Shown: one piece after another, positions 36,386 through 49,900 of the stretch
Position numbering within the stretch: position 1 is the first letter of the stretch
How the letters are laid out: the number at the start of each line of letters is the position of its first letter
DNA from: Diadophis punctatus similis
Lineage: Eukaryota > Chordata > Lepidosauria > Squamata > Dipsadidae
NCBI GenBank assembly: GCA_023053685.1
Contig: JALIGW010000005.1
Coordinates: 19,970,001-20,034,000, forward strand
Direction: 5' to 3'
Length of the DNA: 64,000 bases
Translations under genes and position numbers: made by a program
The notes under the pieces: generated by a model
What the model was told of the DNA's origin: nothing
What the model saw: only the letters and a program-made list of their open reading frames with translations
Database searches by the model: none

Positions 36386-37432
36386 GATTGGTAGATTTAA
36401 TTGTGATAAATCAACTCTTTCATATGTGAACCCCTTGTGACATTTTTCTTTCCCTTCCAAAAAAGTTTCTTTTGACTCTTAAGATGGGTAAATACCCTGA
36501 GAAAACTACTCAAAGCTTTTTCCAAGTGGCATAATTTATTCCTTTTTTAAAGTGTCCTTGCTTTTGAGCAACTATTCAAAACTGTTGAAACCAAATTGTG
36601 CACAGGTTGAATTGCTGTTCTACTATACTCCATAACTAGGTTATGGAGTTCCACTAATGTACTCCATAACCTATAGATTTGTGCTAAATTGAATGGGAAA
36701 AAATGTTATGTTTCCCCTGTAGATTTAAAACATATAACGGCTTACAGAAATTATTAATCTATTTTTTCATCCTGGTTTCTACCCTTAAGTAAAGATTTAA
36801 TGGAAAGATCCACATTTAGCCATCTTCTAAAGAAATATTTCAAGTATACCAAATTGTTTTGACATGCATATGGATTATATATACTCCCATCTGCACGTGG
36901 CACGTTACATACATTTATGTGTGCATGAAGGAAAAAATGCATACCTGTCCTTTGCACACATGAGATTTTAGACTAGAAATTATTTCTAAACATTCCTAAT
37001 TGTGAATTTATAATATTGCTATGATCTTTATCTTTGTGCTGGCAGACTAGCTTGCAAAGAGAAAATGGAGTCATCAAGCAGAAGAGGAAAATAGGGATGT
37101 TTAATGGCTATCTTTGACTTCGGAGGACATTCCCCCTGAATTATTATTCCACAGGTTACATCATATTGAATTTGATCTGGACCCTGTTTTTTCTATTAAT
37201 TGCTAGAATTATTATTTAAAGGAAAGCATACTTTTTTTTTATTAAACAAGCCTCTTGTACACGACAGATACTGTATCTTAAAGTTGCCAAGTTTGAAAAA
37301 CACTAGTTTACAGCTTTTAAAAAAAAAAATATTTTCCATCTCAATATGACAGGAAATTTTGCCACCAACTTTCTGAAACAGTGCATTAGACTGAGGACCT
37401 TTTAAAAAATGGATGTGGAGGCTGCCTGTAGC
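36386..37432. other. no gene; small inverted and MITE fragments
   Basis: At 36628-36675 CTCCATAAC occurs twice with an inverted GTTATGGAG between. At about 37268-37305 a short right-arm fragment of the palindromic MITE (AAAGTTGCCAAGTTTG) survives. Confidence 0.5.
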
Positions 37433-37623
37433 CAGTGGTGGGTTGCTACCGGTTCGCTCCAGATCGGGTGAACCGGTACCAGCAGTGGTGGGAGGCTCCG
37501 CCCACCTACCCGGACATCATCAAAAACGCTCTGGGCATGCGCAGAAGCATTGCAAAGCGCCCCCACGTGCCCACACGCTCCCATTCCCAAACCGGTAGCA
37601 AAGGTAAGTGAAACCCACCACTG
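37433..37623. mobile_element. hAT-type MITE (CAGTGGTGGGTT family)
   Basis: Begins CAGTGGTGGGTTGCTACCGG and ends GAAACCCACCACTG. Perfect 8-bp duplication CCTGTAGC at 37425-37432 and 37624-37631. It shares ACCGGTTCG and GCATGCGCAGAAGC motifs with 18590-18871. Confidence 0.93.
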
Positions 37624-37950
37624 CCTGTAGCCCTTGGTTTTCAGAAGGCCCACCAATGAGTACATGGAGCAATGGCAGCTTCCTACATTCTGCTTTTAGA
37701 AGACACTGGATGTTCTCTACAAGTAGTAGTCTGTATTTGTCTTTATATGGAACACTTCTGACAATGGTCAGAATATGAAAATGCAAGTTCTTACCTCATC
37801 CTCTGTTTTTATCTTTCCCAAGTAAACTATATTGAAAATTAACTGAATAATCAACTATTAGCCTGCATATTAAAAATCATTTGGGTTCACACATGCAGTT
37901 CCCTACTAGCACAATTATCAATGAATGCTGTAAATGAAATGATAGTGAAT

Positions 37951-38184
37951 AGCAATAGCACTTAGACTTGTATACCACTTCACAGTGCTTTACAGCCCTA
38001 AGTGGTTTACAGAGTCAGCTTATTGCCCCCAACAATCTGGATCCTCATTTTACCGACCATGGAAGGATGAAAGGCTGAGTTAACCTTGAGCCTGGTGAGA
38101 TTCGAACTGCCAAATTGCAGGCAACTGGCAGTCAGCAGAAGTAACCTGCAGTACTGCATTCTAACCATTGTGCCACCACAGTGC
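37951..38184 (-). mobile_element. tRNA-derived SINE, antisense
   Basis: On the minus strand it opens with a tRNA-like head: an A box in GTGGCACAATGGTTAG and a B box in GGCAGTTCGAATCTC. A body with GACTCTGTAAACCACTTAGG follows, then a tail ending AAGTGCTATTGCTATTC. A second copy is at 41083-41313. SINEs are transcribed by Pol III and moved by LINE enzymes. Confidence 0.85.
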
Positions 38185-39881
38185 TTTGGTAGAATGTTGG
38201 TAGCAAACAGACCATCAAAACATAAGACTCCATTGAAGATATATGGATACATATCTAGTAACAGTATGTAGTAGGGATACAGACAGTCAGAGTGTGGGCA
38301 GGGATGGGAATCATGTTCTCCAAATGTTTTATAAATGTGCATTGATCAATGATGTTTCTATTCTTCTCAACCTACCTCTATTATCCCTGATAATCAATGA
38401 AACGGACTTTTAAATTTGGCTTCTGGTTCAGCTGGCCCATCCTATACATTCTATTGCTTTCTGAAAATTTTCTTTTCAGACTGGCTACCTAAAATAGTTG
38501 AACTATTCATAATATCAAAAGAGATTTTTTATAAACACAATTTCAGGTGCTTGTTTATAATTCCTTCAAGCCTCTTCCCATGTGAAAATACAAAGTTTCT
38601 GATTCTAGAATCCCTCAGAATGTGAAGTATTTTCTTGTTCTTTAAGCTATATTTCCACCAAGTATGGGTTTAAAGCATGAAATTGAATAACAATAATTTC
38701 TGGAGAATATCATTATGTTTACATCTTGCTTTTAATCCTCCCGTTAGCATCCATTCTACTCCTATGAGAACTAGGATGTGGGGTGGATGAATCCTTGGAT
38801 TAACTCACAAAGTTGTTCTCATGTTTTTATATTCTTAAATTACAAAGCAATTCCCCCATTCCATATTTCCCCAATGACGAATTAAATGCAACTACCACAA
38901 CTATAAGGGAATGAACAAGATTGTAAAATTAGTTTAATATTTATAGGCAAGCTCTCAGCATGGCCAGATGAAGTCTTCAGAGGTTTACCGGGGAAAGTGG
39001 GAAGATTCAAAGCTGTGAGAGAATAGCCAAGGGCATCTATTCTGTTACCTAGTAGAGCATGAAATTAAAAGAGATTGCAAGAACAATCAAAACAATGAGT
39101 TATAAGTTTAAGCAACTTTTAATGGAGTGCCAACTGAAAATGTGAGAAGCAGTATATGGGAAGAAAAATATACAGAAATTAAATGACAGATGTTTTATCT
39201 ATTCCTCACTTTTTAAAAAAAATATTTTGGAAGTGCTGCTTAAACCAAGGCGACAGCAGTGGCAAAACATGCATTTTACAACTCCACATATTAGTTCACC
39301 AGCTGTGAGCACTCCTTAGCCTGTTGGTCCAAGCATATTATACATATATTAGCTACTTCCTGATCTGACTTCCAGAATGGAATCCTTGTGGGCCACACTT
39401 GAGGAGTTCCACAAATTTAACTGTGTAAAAGGCAGCAATTAAATAGTAAATGTGTTATTTCAAGTTTCAATGCGATTCTCCTGTTGATGAAATCTGCACT
39501 GATTGTGAGTTGTGTTCAGGCACAATTTAAATGTTAGCTAAATCCTAAATAGTTTAAATTTACTACCTGAGGAGATGCCTGTCCTGATATGAACTTGTTG
39601 GCAAGAAAGCTTGGGAAAGATGCCCCCTTCTCCCTCTTTCTGAGACCCATCTGTTGAGTACAATGGAGGCGGCCTTTTCCTGTGCTGACACAAGAATAGA
39701 CATCTTCAAGCGTTGTGATCAGCTCTTGGTGGTTTTAGTTGTGATGGTATGGTGATTTTGCTTCTGGAAAAGTTTTGCCCTTCTTATTTAGTCTGGAATT
39801 TTTAGCTTGAATTGGTTAATAATGGTATTGCGGGTTTTTGACCCCTTTATTGCTATTTATATTTTATTATTGTTTAAGTAC
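38185..39881. other. no gene or repeat recognised
   Basis: AT-rich intron-like sequence up to the solo LTR and its target duplication. Confidence 0.5.
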
Positions 39882-40401
39882 TGTTAGGACTGTGTCCAAA
39901 CGGTTGAGTTGGCAATATATAAACAAGCCACCAATATATGTTTGTATATATTTAAGTAATATAGCTTTAAAATGTTTGCTATATTCTGATTGGCTGAAGT
40001 GTTACAAGTTGCCATAAGAGGGAGCTAGAGATCATGGTTCTCTCTCTCTGCTGATTCATTCGTTATTGACTCTTTGACGGATATAGTGAGCTCTGTGTTA
40101 TGCTCTGTTACTCTGATATTTTGATGTGTTTGTAATCTGTAATATCTTTGTTTGATGTGTAAGACAAAGACAGGCTGGAAAGAAGATTATTGTACTTCTA
40201 GATATTGACTGATTTAAAAGTGTATGACCTGGACTGTTTATTTGGACTGTGCTATTTCTAAAAGTAAACACTATATGCACTTTAATGTATCTGTGTGTAT
40301 GACTGGATTATTACTCATATTTACTGGATATGTACTGCAAGACCACATTTCTATATGCATGTCCTTGATAACTCAAGGGTTGCTCTGCACACACCTTAAC
40401 A
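39882..40401 (+). repeat. copia solo LTR, related to the 53.3-kb element
   Basis: Starts TGTTAGGACTGTG and ends CACACCTTAACA, 520 bp, with a perfect 5-bp duplication AGTAC at 39877-39881 and 40402-40406. It shares blocks in order with the LTR of the full copia element: AAGAGGGAGCTAGAG, GTGTATGACCTGGACTGTTT, GTGCTATTTCTAAAAGTAAA and TGTATCTGTGTGTATGACTG. It differs by many substitutions and indels, so it belongs to a diverged or older subfamily. No internal sequence remains. Confidence 0.9.
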
Positions 40402-40406
40402 AGTAC

Positions 40407-41082
40407 ACTTGGTTAAAAGATTATATATAAAACAAACCATAGTAATAATTATATATTTAGAACTATGCACTGATTAAAAAGAAAACCTGGTTTCTTTTCC
40501 TTTGTTTTATTCCGTCAACTATTCTGTGCAGAAGTTTTATCTGACAAAGTGTGACAGGGTAAGCTGACTTCAGGGATCCACTTCAAATTAGCTTTCCTTA
40601 GGTCTAATCCAATTCTCTAAGTATTAAATTATACAGGACTCTGATACAATCCATCACGTTGCATGCTGCTTTCCACAGTTGCCATATAAACTGAAACTGA
40701 AATAGATTTTTATTTACAATCCCAGACCAATAACGCCATATGGGATCAAGTAAGCTAAAAGAGACTATAAAAATCAGAAACCTGAACAAGTACATAAATA
40801 TATAACATAAATATCACATGCTCAAAGCAAATTCAATCTCCTGAAGTAAAAGGGAAAAGAATTGTTTACATTTCAGATGGGGGACCCGTTGACAAAGAAA
40901 AGAATGTGGCTTAAATTAAGAGTTTTTACAAAATTTATGTGCAAATAGATAGTCTGAGATATAAGCGCCAATTAAAATTCTGACTATACCTTAATAGCTT
41001 AGGAGTGACATATTTGCAGGGTCATCTTCTTCAGTTAGAAGCAACCCATCCAGTACAGTATGTAATTTTCTAAAAGGTACAT
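40407..41082. other. no gene or repeat recognised
   Basis: AT-rich intron-like sequence without supported features. Confidence 0.5.
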
Positions 41083-41313
41083 AGCAATAGCAATAGCACT
41101 TAGACTTATATACCGCTTCATAGTGCTTTACAGCCCTCTCTAAGCGGTTTACAGAGTTCAGCATATTGCCCCCAACAATCATTTTACCGACCTCAGAAGG
41201 ATGGAAGGCTGAGTCAACCTTGAGCCGATGAGATTTGAACAGCTGAACTGCAGCTAGCAGTCAGCTGAAGTAGCCTGCAGTGCTGCACTCTAACCACTGC
41301 GCCACCTCGGCTC
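41083..41313 (-). mobile_element. tRNA-derived SINE, antisense, second copy
   Basis: The minus-strand head reads GAGCCGAGGTGGCGCAGTGG with TTAGAGTGC (A box) and GTTCAAATCTC (B box). The tail ends in repeated GCTATT units, and the body matches 37951-38184. Target duplications were not resolved. Confidence 0.87.
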
Positions 41314-41356
41314 TTAAGTTTATAATCAACGTACATGGTTGGAAGTCACAAGTTGA

Positions 41357-41463
41357 TGCTTCTCAACCTTGGTAACTTTAAGATGTACGGACTTCATGCT
41401 GGCTGGGGAATTCTGGGACTTGAAGTCCACATATCTTACCATTGCCAAGGTTGAGAAACATTG
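41357..41463. mobile_element. partly deleted copy of the palindromic hAT MITE
   Basis: Left arm TTCTCAACCTTGGTAACTTT, right arm GCCAAGGTTGAGAAACATTG. About 25 bp of the left arm centre is missing. No clear target duplication. Confidence 0.8.
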
Positions 41464-43498
41464 CAATAGATGCTGCATTTTGTGGCATTGTGTCTTCTTT
41501 GTAATGGTGAGTTTGGTCGCCAAAGCACTAGTCTTTAGAAAACTTGGAAACAGAGAGGTTCTAGAAGACATTTTGTGTTTCATGACACCTAGGATTGCAA
41601 CTATAACTATTTTTAGTGATTTTTATGGTTATGCAGTTTAATTTGTATTATGATTTATGATTTATTATTTTATTACTGCTAAAAGTGTTGTGATTATGGT
41701 AAACTAAAGAAAAATCAAATAGATATATAAATAAATTATAAGCAAATAATTTATTATAACTTTATATAATGCTGTTAGGCTCACAATTTCAGAGTTTTAA
41801 TAATCATTTTCTTCTCTAGATGCATAATAATCTGTGTTACATACATACATACACAGTAAATAGTGAATAGCACCACGGATAAGAACTGTGAGTATATATT
41901 CAATCAGCACATCAATTTCAGTTTTCGGGGAATACTACATATATCAAGACTAAAAAGTCTCCAAAAATAATTCTGAGTCCTATTTCATAAAATAATAGCC
42001 TTGCAATTACAAAATGCCACGTCCTGACTTATGTGAAAATGGTAAAAATTTAGAAATAGTTCAAAGTCATCTATATCATCAAATTGGGTCTTATATTCTG
42101 CTTGCTACTAAGTAAGCCTTATCTGAAGAATTTCATGTGAGCACAGATTGTAATGTAACATTCCAGCCCAGCTAGGAAATTTTGGTTTGGTCTGAGACCA
42201 GATGCTAAGCAATCAGACCATAATGGGACACTGGTTATTTGAGCTTTTCAAAAAAGCCAGCCAATTGAGTAAAATGGCCCAAATGGGCTGACTATGGGTC
42301 AGTTCCTCTGTTTTCTAAATTAACAGGAAATGCTACTCCATAGCTCCTTTCCAGAACAATAGCATGCTTCCTTATGCTCTAAATGGTACTCTCTGATTTG
42401 ACAATCTATTAATGTCATAGTTCTCCTTCATTTTGTTTCTCTGTTACTGAATTATTGGAATATCTTACAGCAGATTTTTTTTCTTGCATGGAAAGCCATC
42501 TTTTTGCTCCTGTCACAGCTCTGGCAGACATTTCAATGAGCATTCCACATCTGATCCTAAATATGTGAAATTTTATTTTGTCCAGGAAATGCTGGAGTCA
42601 TCATATAGAGAAGGAGGAGGAATGATAATCTATTTTTCTTGCAGTCCAAGACCAATATCAATACAATTCAAAAATATAAATCAGATTATACACTAACAAA
42701 GGTGTTTTTTGGAATAATAATTAAAGGAACAAAAAATTAGGACTTGTTTTTTAAAATTTCAGCTCTGTAAAACTGAAAAGGAAGACTTCTAGCAGCACAA
42801 AAACTAGGGAGCAAATCCCAGTATGCTATTTTTCATTTATAATATTGCTTTGTTATACTATTTTAATCTATGTATTTATCTTGTAGGCAGCATATGTAAT
42901 TTGTACACAGGAATTTTTTTTCTTAGTGTTGATATTAGAATAAAAAAAGTATTAGAAATAAAGTGATAGCTCCAGCACAATACCCAAAAATAATATGGAA
43001 ATAAAATAAATAAATCAGTGCAGTACAACTTTGACCCACTGTACCTGAGTATTGGTTACTAGAAACCCCTTAAAATGTATGCAAGAAAAGAAATAAGGAG
43101 GCGAGAAGGAAACCACTAACACCATCTTAAGATATGGACCTATTCTAAATTCCTGCTCTGTATTTTACACTTCATATTTGTAATTTCTGGAATTTCTTAT
43201 TCTTATCCATGTGTTTAACCTGGTATTTGCTTACATTAAAGAATTTCACATTACATCTTCAGTTTGTGATAATCTTGGCAGGAAAGGTTGGTCAGACAAC
43301 AGCTGGGTATTAAGAAGTGATCCACATCTTTTCCTATAGTCAGCAGAGAGCTTAAATGAAGCATTTCAGCTATTAAATACTAATGTCAGTATTTATGTTT
43401 GCCAAACTGGAAATATTCTTTTCTTGTACTTTTACTCTATTTTATAGAGCTTTACAAATGCTGGGCATAGTTCTTTATTTCATTTCAAAGATGATCTT
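41464..43498. other. no gene or repeat recognised
   Basis: AT-rich intron-like sequence. Two CTTGCAATTA/ATTGCA-type palindromic snippets near 42000 are too short to assign. Confidence 0.45.
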
Positions 43499-43775
43499 TG
43501 TTGTGTTCTGACTGACCTCTAACTGAACTCTAACTTGTTATGTCTAGCTGAACTCTGACTAAACTCTGATTTGTTATGTTCTAGCTGAACTCTAACTGAA
43601 CTGTATGTTTTCACCCAGGGCCAGCGTTTGAATGCTCAAACACTATTGGTTGTTGTGTCTGACAGCTCAATAAAAGAGCTAGCTGTCAGACTGTGCTTTG
43701 CTGGTTACTTGAGTGAGCTGAATAAAAGAGCTGTTCTGAAGTCTGTCTCCTGTGATCCTTACCCACTATCTAACA
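43499..43775 (+). repeat. solo LTR (TGTTGTGTTC ... CACTATCTAACA)
   Basis: 277 bp with TG...CA ends and a perfect 5-bp duplication ATCTT at 43494-43498 and 43776-43780. The left part has three partial repeats of a unit like CTAGCTGAACTCTGACT. Two CAATAAAAGAGCT / GAATAAAAGAGCT motifs (about 43668 and 43719) resemble a TATA box or poly(A) signal. Orientation is inferred from these motifs. Superfamily undetermined. Confidence 0.82.
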
Positions 43776-43780
43776 ATCTT

Positions 43781-44288
43781 CTCTTCCACTTTCCAACTTC
43801 ACCCAAGACTTTCTGCTGTGTTTGTACAGGTAGTCCTTGACTTTCTTTTGGGGGATAAGGTCTAAAATGCTTTACATTGAATATAACTATTTTCCTCTTT
43901 GCCAAGGCCTTTTTTCTATGTTTGTTATTTGGGATCTCCTACATACTGAAGGCTTGTGGCCTCTGCTCTCCTGCCAGATGTCCTCTTTTCCTTCCAGAGT
44001 GTCCTTGAGGGGTTTTTTCTTTATCTGCTGAGCAGAGCGACATCAGTTAAAGGCATACGAGCATCCTATGATTTAGTCTAAATGGTTATTTATGTTTGAA
44101 TGCAATATCTCTGAGAAATATGTCCCTGATGACATGTTAGAATAGTAAAGAAATAAAACAGTAGAAATCTAAGCAGTCCTTAATAGCATCCTTTAGCATA
44201 AAGTAAAACTATCTTTTAAATTTAAATAAAATAAAATAGTAAAATAAAATGCTTCTCGGGCACTAATAAAGAATTTCACCATCTAGCA
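43781..44288. other. no gene; Tigger-like end fragment at 43827
   Basis: CAGGTAGTCCTTGACTT at 43827-43843, preceded by TA, matches the left end of the CAGATAGTCCTC MITE family, but nothing further of that element follows. Confidence 0.5.
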
Positions 44289-44629
44289 CAGGGGTGTCAA
44301 CTCAATTTCATTGAGGGCCACATCAGGCTTGTGTTTGACCTTGGGGGGCTGGAGTGAGCATGGCCAGGATAGGCATGGGCAGCTCGACGTCACTCATGTT
44401 GGGGGGTGCCTGTGGTGGTTCGAGCGCTCTGCCAGCGAAAATGGGCTCCTGAGATCCGTTTTCGGCTGCGACGGCCTCCTGCAACCTCATGCGGCTCTCC
44501 CAAGCTCCATTTTCACTGGCAGAGGCACCGCGGGCCAGTCCTTCACTGTTTCCAGGACAGTCCTGCGGGTCAGATCCAAGCACCCTGCGGGCCAGATCAA
44601 GCCCCCGGGCCTTGATTTTGACATTCCTG
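44289..44629. mobile_element. hAT-type MITE, CAGGGGTGTCAA family
   Basis: Begins CAGGGGTGTCAACTC and ends TTTTGACATTCCTG, with a perfect 8-bp duplication ATCTAGCA at 44281-44288 and 44630-44637. It shares TTCATTGAGGGCC and AGCTCCATTTTCACTGGCAG with the copy at 59037. Confidence 0.93.
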
Positions 44630-44637
44630 ATCTAGCA

Positions 44638-46835
44638 GTATGACTTTTTACTGACTTTCAGAAGAATACGGTAACCTTGTTGGGTGTGGGTTATTTGATA
44701 ATAGCTTAGATTATCTACTGGCAAGTTTATTAGGTCTCAATCAAATGGGATTGAAATTATGATCAACTTCTTCTTCTGATTTGTAACAATGTTGCTTATA
44801 TGTTCTAATTGCATTACAAATGGCAAAAGAAGAAATCAGCACTCAATTGGTCTATGGAAAGGAGAAAATGAAATTCTAAAATCTGTGGTTTTACAAAAAA
44901 AAAGGAGTTATAACTTGATTAATAACAAGGTTTCAATCATTTGAAAGTTTGTGTATTCTCATCCTCATTTAGGATGGTCTGAAAAAACGTTTTACACCAT
45001 CTATAAATTATTTTTCTTTTTAAAGAATTAACATAACTATTTCTTTTTAAGGAATTAACGTAACTATTATTGTGGGGTTTATAACATGTCTTAGAAAATA
45101 TTTAAGTACCCTGATTAGATTCTACTTTCAAGGAAAAACATTTCAAAGAATCTGAAGAAGGAGCCTACATTTTGTGAGTGTTATTCCCTATGACCATTAG
45201 AGATATTGCCTCAACTGGCTTTACCAACTGAAATTTCATTTTAGTTTTGTAAATATAAATACTATAATTTTCTTGTTTGCTTGTTCTGCACCATTAAGCC
45301 CAGGTTCCCATGTACTTAACGTGTGGAAGGAAACAGATTGAGAATTAATAGGCTTTGTGTTTCCAGAGCTGGAAAGAGCAAATACATTTTTTTTGTATCC
45401 TAGCTATAACCTGACAATATTTTGCACTAAATGTACTTACTCTACAGCCTTCTTCTTGAGACTAGCTTGGAACTGTAGGACCTTAGAACATCTGACTTAA
45501 CTGCTGACTACTCCTCTTTTTCTTGCTCCTGGTATCCACCTCCTGTTTCTGCAGGAATGGAGAAGAACATCTTGCCTGACATAATTTTGGTACCATGTTA
45601 GTTGTAATTAAATCATGATAGATACTGGATTTTCTCTTTTTTTTTTTTTTGGCAAAAAAGCACTCTGTATTCAAATGTCTAACCTAAGATAGGCAGTGCC
45701 AGCAATGAATTAAAGCCATTCCCGTTTCAACAAAATAAGGCACTATACATGAATATTGTATGCTTAGAGGTTTGAGGTTTATTCATCCGCACTTATGAAA
45801 TATTTCAGTATGGGTGCATTCTTTATATTTTGCAAAGCCGAGTTCTCTCTCTAAACACAGGAAATTCTATTTTGATTATGTGAATGGACTGCTAAGTATT
45901 GATTAAACTATATTGGGAAACATAATTTATACGTATTTCCATTGAACTAGAATAGAGAGGGGCATTGCACTTGCTATTGGTCTTTGCAAATACTTTTCAT
46001 TCAGCTAATTCTTCTGTCTATTTTACATTACCAAGAGCAAGTTCTTGCTGAGGTATTTTATCATCCTTCCTGCATGCTGATCCTGCAGCAATATAGTTGT
46101 TTCCAGGCAACCTATTCCCTGGGCAATATAGACTTTTTCTTTTTTGTCTTTCACTCTGGTAGCAAAACTCATTAAGAGTTTTGGGTGGAATCCAATTTTG
46201 ATCTTCCACTGACAGAAATGGAAGCTGGCCATCCTACTACCAGCTCCTTCAGTTCACCCCAAACCTTCTTCAGAAGATCCAGAATTATCCAAAGCAAAAT
46301 TTAGGGGTTGAGGGCAGCAGGAAGAAAGTCTTCTTCTCCTACTCTTGATGATGGAAGAGTTTTTTCACCTGAGAACCAACACAAATTTCTACAGTTATAC
46401 AAATTATTGTTTTATGCAAATGATACAGAATTTCAAATTTGCTGCAAGTCAGGTCTGCTTGATGGCAAAAAGTGTGTGTCATCACAAAGATAGAACAGAA
46501 GATTGGGCCGGTCAAACTTAGTACTCCAAGACGAAAAGGGATCTCTCAGAAGGATTTCAAAGAAAATATCAAATTGACAGGAGGAGAGCAGAGAGAGCAT
46601 CAGAGCCAGCCATCAAGAGCCAAGAGGTCAGGAACTAGCATTTGAAAGGGATCAGAGGAAAAGGGCTCATCCCTGTGGAGTTTCTGAGATAGCTTCAATG
46701 CAATGGTGAAAACTCAAGCAGAACATTTTAAGTGGCACTGGAAGCAGACAGAAGGGGAAAAACCTTTAAAAATAAGTGCCATCAATAAGTATGAGCAGAT
46801 TACACACTGTTAGAAAAGAACAATAAACCTTATAC
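44638..46835. other. no gene or repeat recognised
   Basis: AT-rich intron-like sequence without supported features. Confidence 0.5.
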
Positions 46836-46970
46836 CAGTGTTTCTCAACCCTGGCAGTTTGAAGATGTGTGGACTTCAACTCCCAGAATTCCCCAGCCAG
46901 AGTTGCTAGCTGGGGAATTCTGGGAGTTGAAGTCCACACATCTTCAAACTGCCAAGGTTGAGAAACACTG
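46836..46970. mobile_element. palindromic hAT-type MITE, full copy
   Basis: Begins CAGTGTTTCTCAACCCTGG and ends CCAAGGTTGAGAAACACTG. Perfect 8-bp duplication CCTTATAC at 46828-46835 and 46971-46978. The two halves pair almost completely around GCCAGAGTTGCTAGC. Confidence 0.95.
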
Positions 46971-46978
46971 CCTTATAC

Positions 46979-49900
46979 CAAATTCAGAAATAAAATAGCT
47001 TGTACTTTGGTGCAATAGATGTTGCAGAGGACCTCCTCCCTTTGGGCAGGTGGGTAGGTGGAGGTGCTTAGGCAACAATTTCACATCATTTACTATATAT
47101 TTATTTCTAGGATAAATAGAAAGTAAGAAAGAGGTGAAAACAGCAATTGTAGCAAAGGTGACATGAGAGAAGAAATGCATCAGCAAGTAAAAATAATGTG
47201 AAAAGAATGAAATAATAAATTTTACTTCTTTGATCAATAAATACCAGGAACAGCATGCTCTAAATTTAATTTTAATTTAATGGGTTTCAATTCCCATTTG
47301 GGGTATGAATCCCAGCTTTCACAGATTTTATGAAATCTAGGATTGAATATGGGCTCATGTATTCCTCCATGCCCTTTTTCCTCCTCTTAAAATGCCAGTT
47401 TTCATACTACAATCTACACACATTATTTCTGTTTGATACAAACCAGGAAATTTTGGCTCAATACAAACCAAGTCAGCATGCTGAAACTGGTGGAAAGAAG
47501 GAAAGCTAAGACCAACTGTCTGAATTGGATGCATAGCTAAACATTTCAAAGCAAACTACTCTATTGGGATCTATTTTGGAATCAACATTTCCAGGATCCT
47601 GCTGGCCCAGAGCTACCCCTAGATCCCTAATACTGAAGCTCTTTTCTTCTGTTCTGCCCAGTTAGTTTGCCTGCCTACTCCAAGCACAATAATGACCAAG
47701 ATGAAGTCCACCAACTTCCATTAAGCTTTGGTCCTGGTTTCTGGATGGTACTGTAATAAATGAATGCCATCAGAGAATGCAGTAAGGTGATAGGCCCTTT
47801 AAAATTAGAGATATCTTATTTTAACCTCTGATTATTTGGATCTGACATTGATTATTATATTCATTACAACCAGTGGCAGTATTAAAACTGCTTTCAATTC
47901 TCTTCATTAAGCTCACAGGGCTTCACAGTCTTCTAAATACTGCGAAAACCCCAAATCAAAATACTACCCTGGCAACTGAATTTCAATCTATTAGAAACTC
48001 TGCATGTTTCTGGCTCAAATTGTTTACAGCTCATTTGCCTTCTGTAGCCTGCTTCTTTCTGTGATCCCAATTCTAATGCTTTCCCCCACCTTTCATTTTA
48101 GTCTCCTTGTATCAGTGTGCAATTAATTATTGTAAGAGACATTGCTAGAATTAAAATATTGTTTGCCATTGTGAACACCTCTTCTTAGGCTGATGTGTCC
48201 AGGGGCTAAGAGCATGAAGAAAAAACTCTCTTCAGGTCCTAAAAATATTAATTATTTCTCAGTCTGTGGCCACATTAGAAAATCAGATAATTAGATTTTA
48301 ATGGCAGAAATAGGCTGTATTAGGAGGTTTAACATCAACCACAGCTTACAGTTATATCCTCCTCTTCTCTGACATGGTTTAAAATAAACTTCAATTATTG
48401 AAAAAGGAGCTGAATATGCCAGAATTTGGCCAATAGCCAGGTAGCTTAGAATTATAATAGCTCTAATCTCAATACATTTTGAGTTATAGCATGTTAAAGA
48501 TGAATTAAATTACAACGAAACCATAAATCCCATCTTGTGGGAAAATCAAATAGAATGTAGTTCTATTTTGTTGTTCTACTTACCCCAATTTAAGAAAGAG
48601 AAGCTGGTATGTAAACTGGTGCTTTGCTTTTTTGTTTGCAGATAACACTAAACTATGGTTTAATATAATATCCAAGCTAACCCAATCTGTTCACTTGTGC
48701 TTCAGTTAAAAGCTCTACACCCAGAATCAAACACATTTACAGCAGTATTTGTGGAATTCCATTTGATTATTTATCATGCCAGCCACAATTTTAAAAATGA
48801 CATCAGGAGTTCCAATGTGTATTATATATCCTATTACACTCCAGCAATAAAACCATGGTTTACACACCCTTAGATATTGCAAGTGAATAGGTAGATCTCT
48901 TGTAGATAGGTCACACTCAGAAAGAATGAAGTTTGACATCTGATTAAAACTGCAATGCTAATTTTCAGGCTCAAAGATCCCTATTCTTGATTGGTCACAG
49001 TTTTTTTTAGAACAATTAAAAAAAATAGTAATATGAGAATTCCAAACTGGCTCAATGGTTCTATAATGGCAAATGTAGTTTGATAGTGGCAAATGTATAG
49101 CGGTGATGCAAATACATAGAGGAGCAAAAACTCCTAATTTATATATACCTTGATAGATCTCATAAATATTTCTTATCCATGAATTTGCCAATAGTGAGAG
49201 GAGGCTCGTTTCTATAATTTTATGATTGAAGATAATTTGGAATATTCCTATATTTTCATATGTTCTTTCTCTTTTCTGGTAATGAACATTCACAAGAGTA
49301 TGCTGAAATATTGTAGTGCTATCGTATCTGATGACCAGAAATATTAGGAGACTAGAACCTCAGAGCATTCGCAGAATTCAATTTTTAAGCGTTTCCTATG
49401 CTGATATGGGGGGGGAGGCATTTACAAAGAACTTTCCCATGTGAAATTTGTGAATAAAATATATTGTGCTCACCACTCTCCAAAGCAAAAACTTGGACAG
49501 CCCGAACTTCAGACTTAAATCTTTATTGCAGGTTTCCCCATAACATATTTTAGGATTTGAATGCCAAACTATGAACTCTTAAATGAGTTGGTAAAAATGA
49601 ATCGATTTTTGAAGATAGTTGTCTTGACTATTGAGAAGGCATTGTTTAGGAGATTTTGTACTTTGTGGAGATTCCAGTGAGAAGTTTTCCTTTGGAAGTT
49701 GCAGTCCCAAAATTTGTAAAGGGCATGAGTCAGAATACCTAATTTAGAAAAAGGATGTTCCAAAACAATCTCTTATATTTTCCTGTTGTACAGTACACAC
49801 AGTAGTCATACTGTGGAAAGAGGGAAGACAATTGTTAATTGTCATGCTCAGATACTTGACCTTTTTCAGACCAGATATAGATTTAATCCACCTTATTCCT

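Noticed and set aside
37770..37795. Donor-like GTAAGA after GAGGATGAG on the minus strand
   Set aside because: In the phase required by the STK32 exon the sequence contains a stop immediately upstream.
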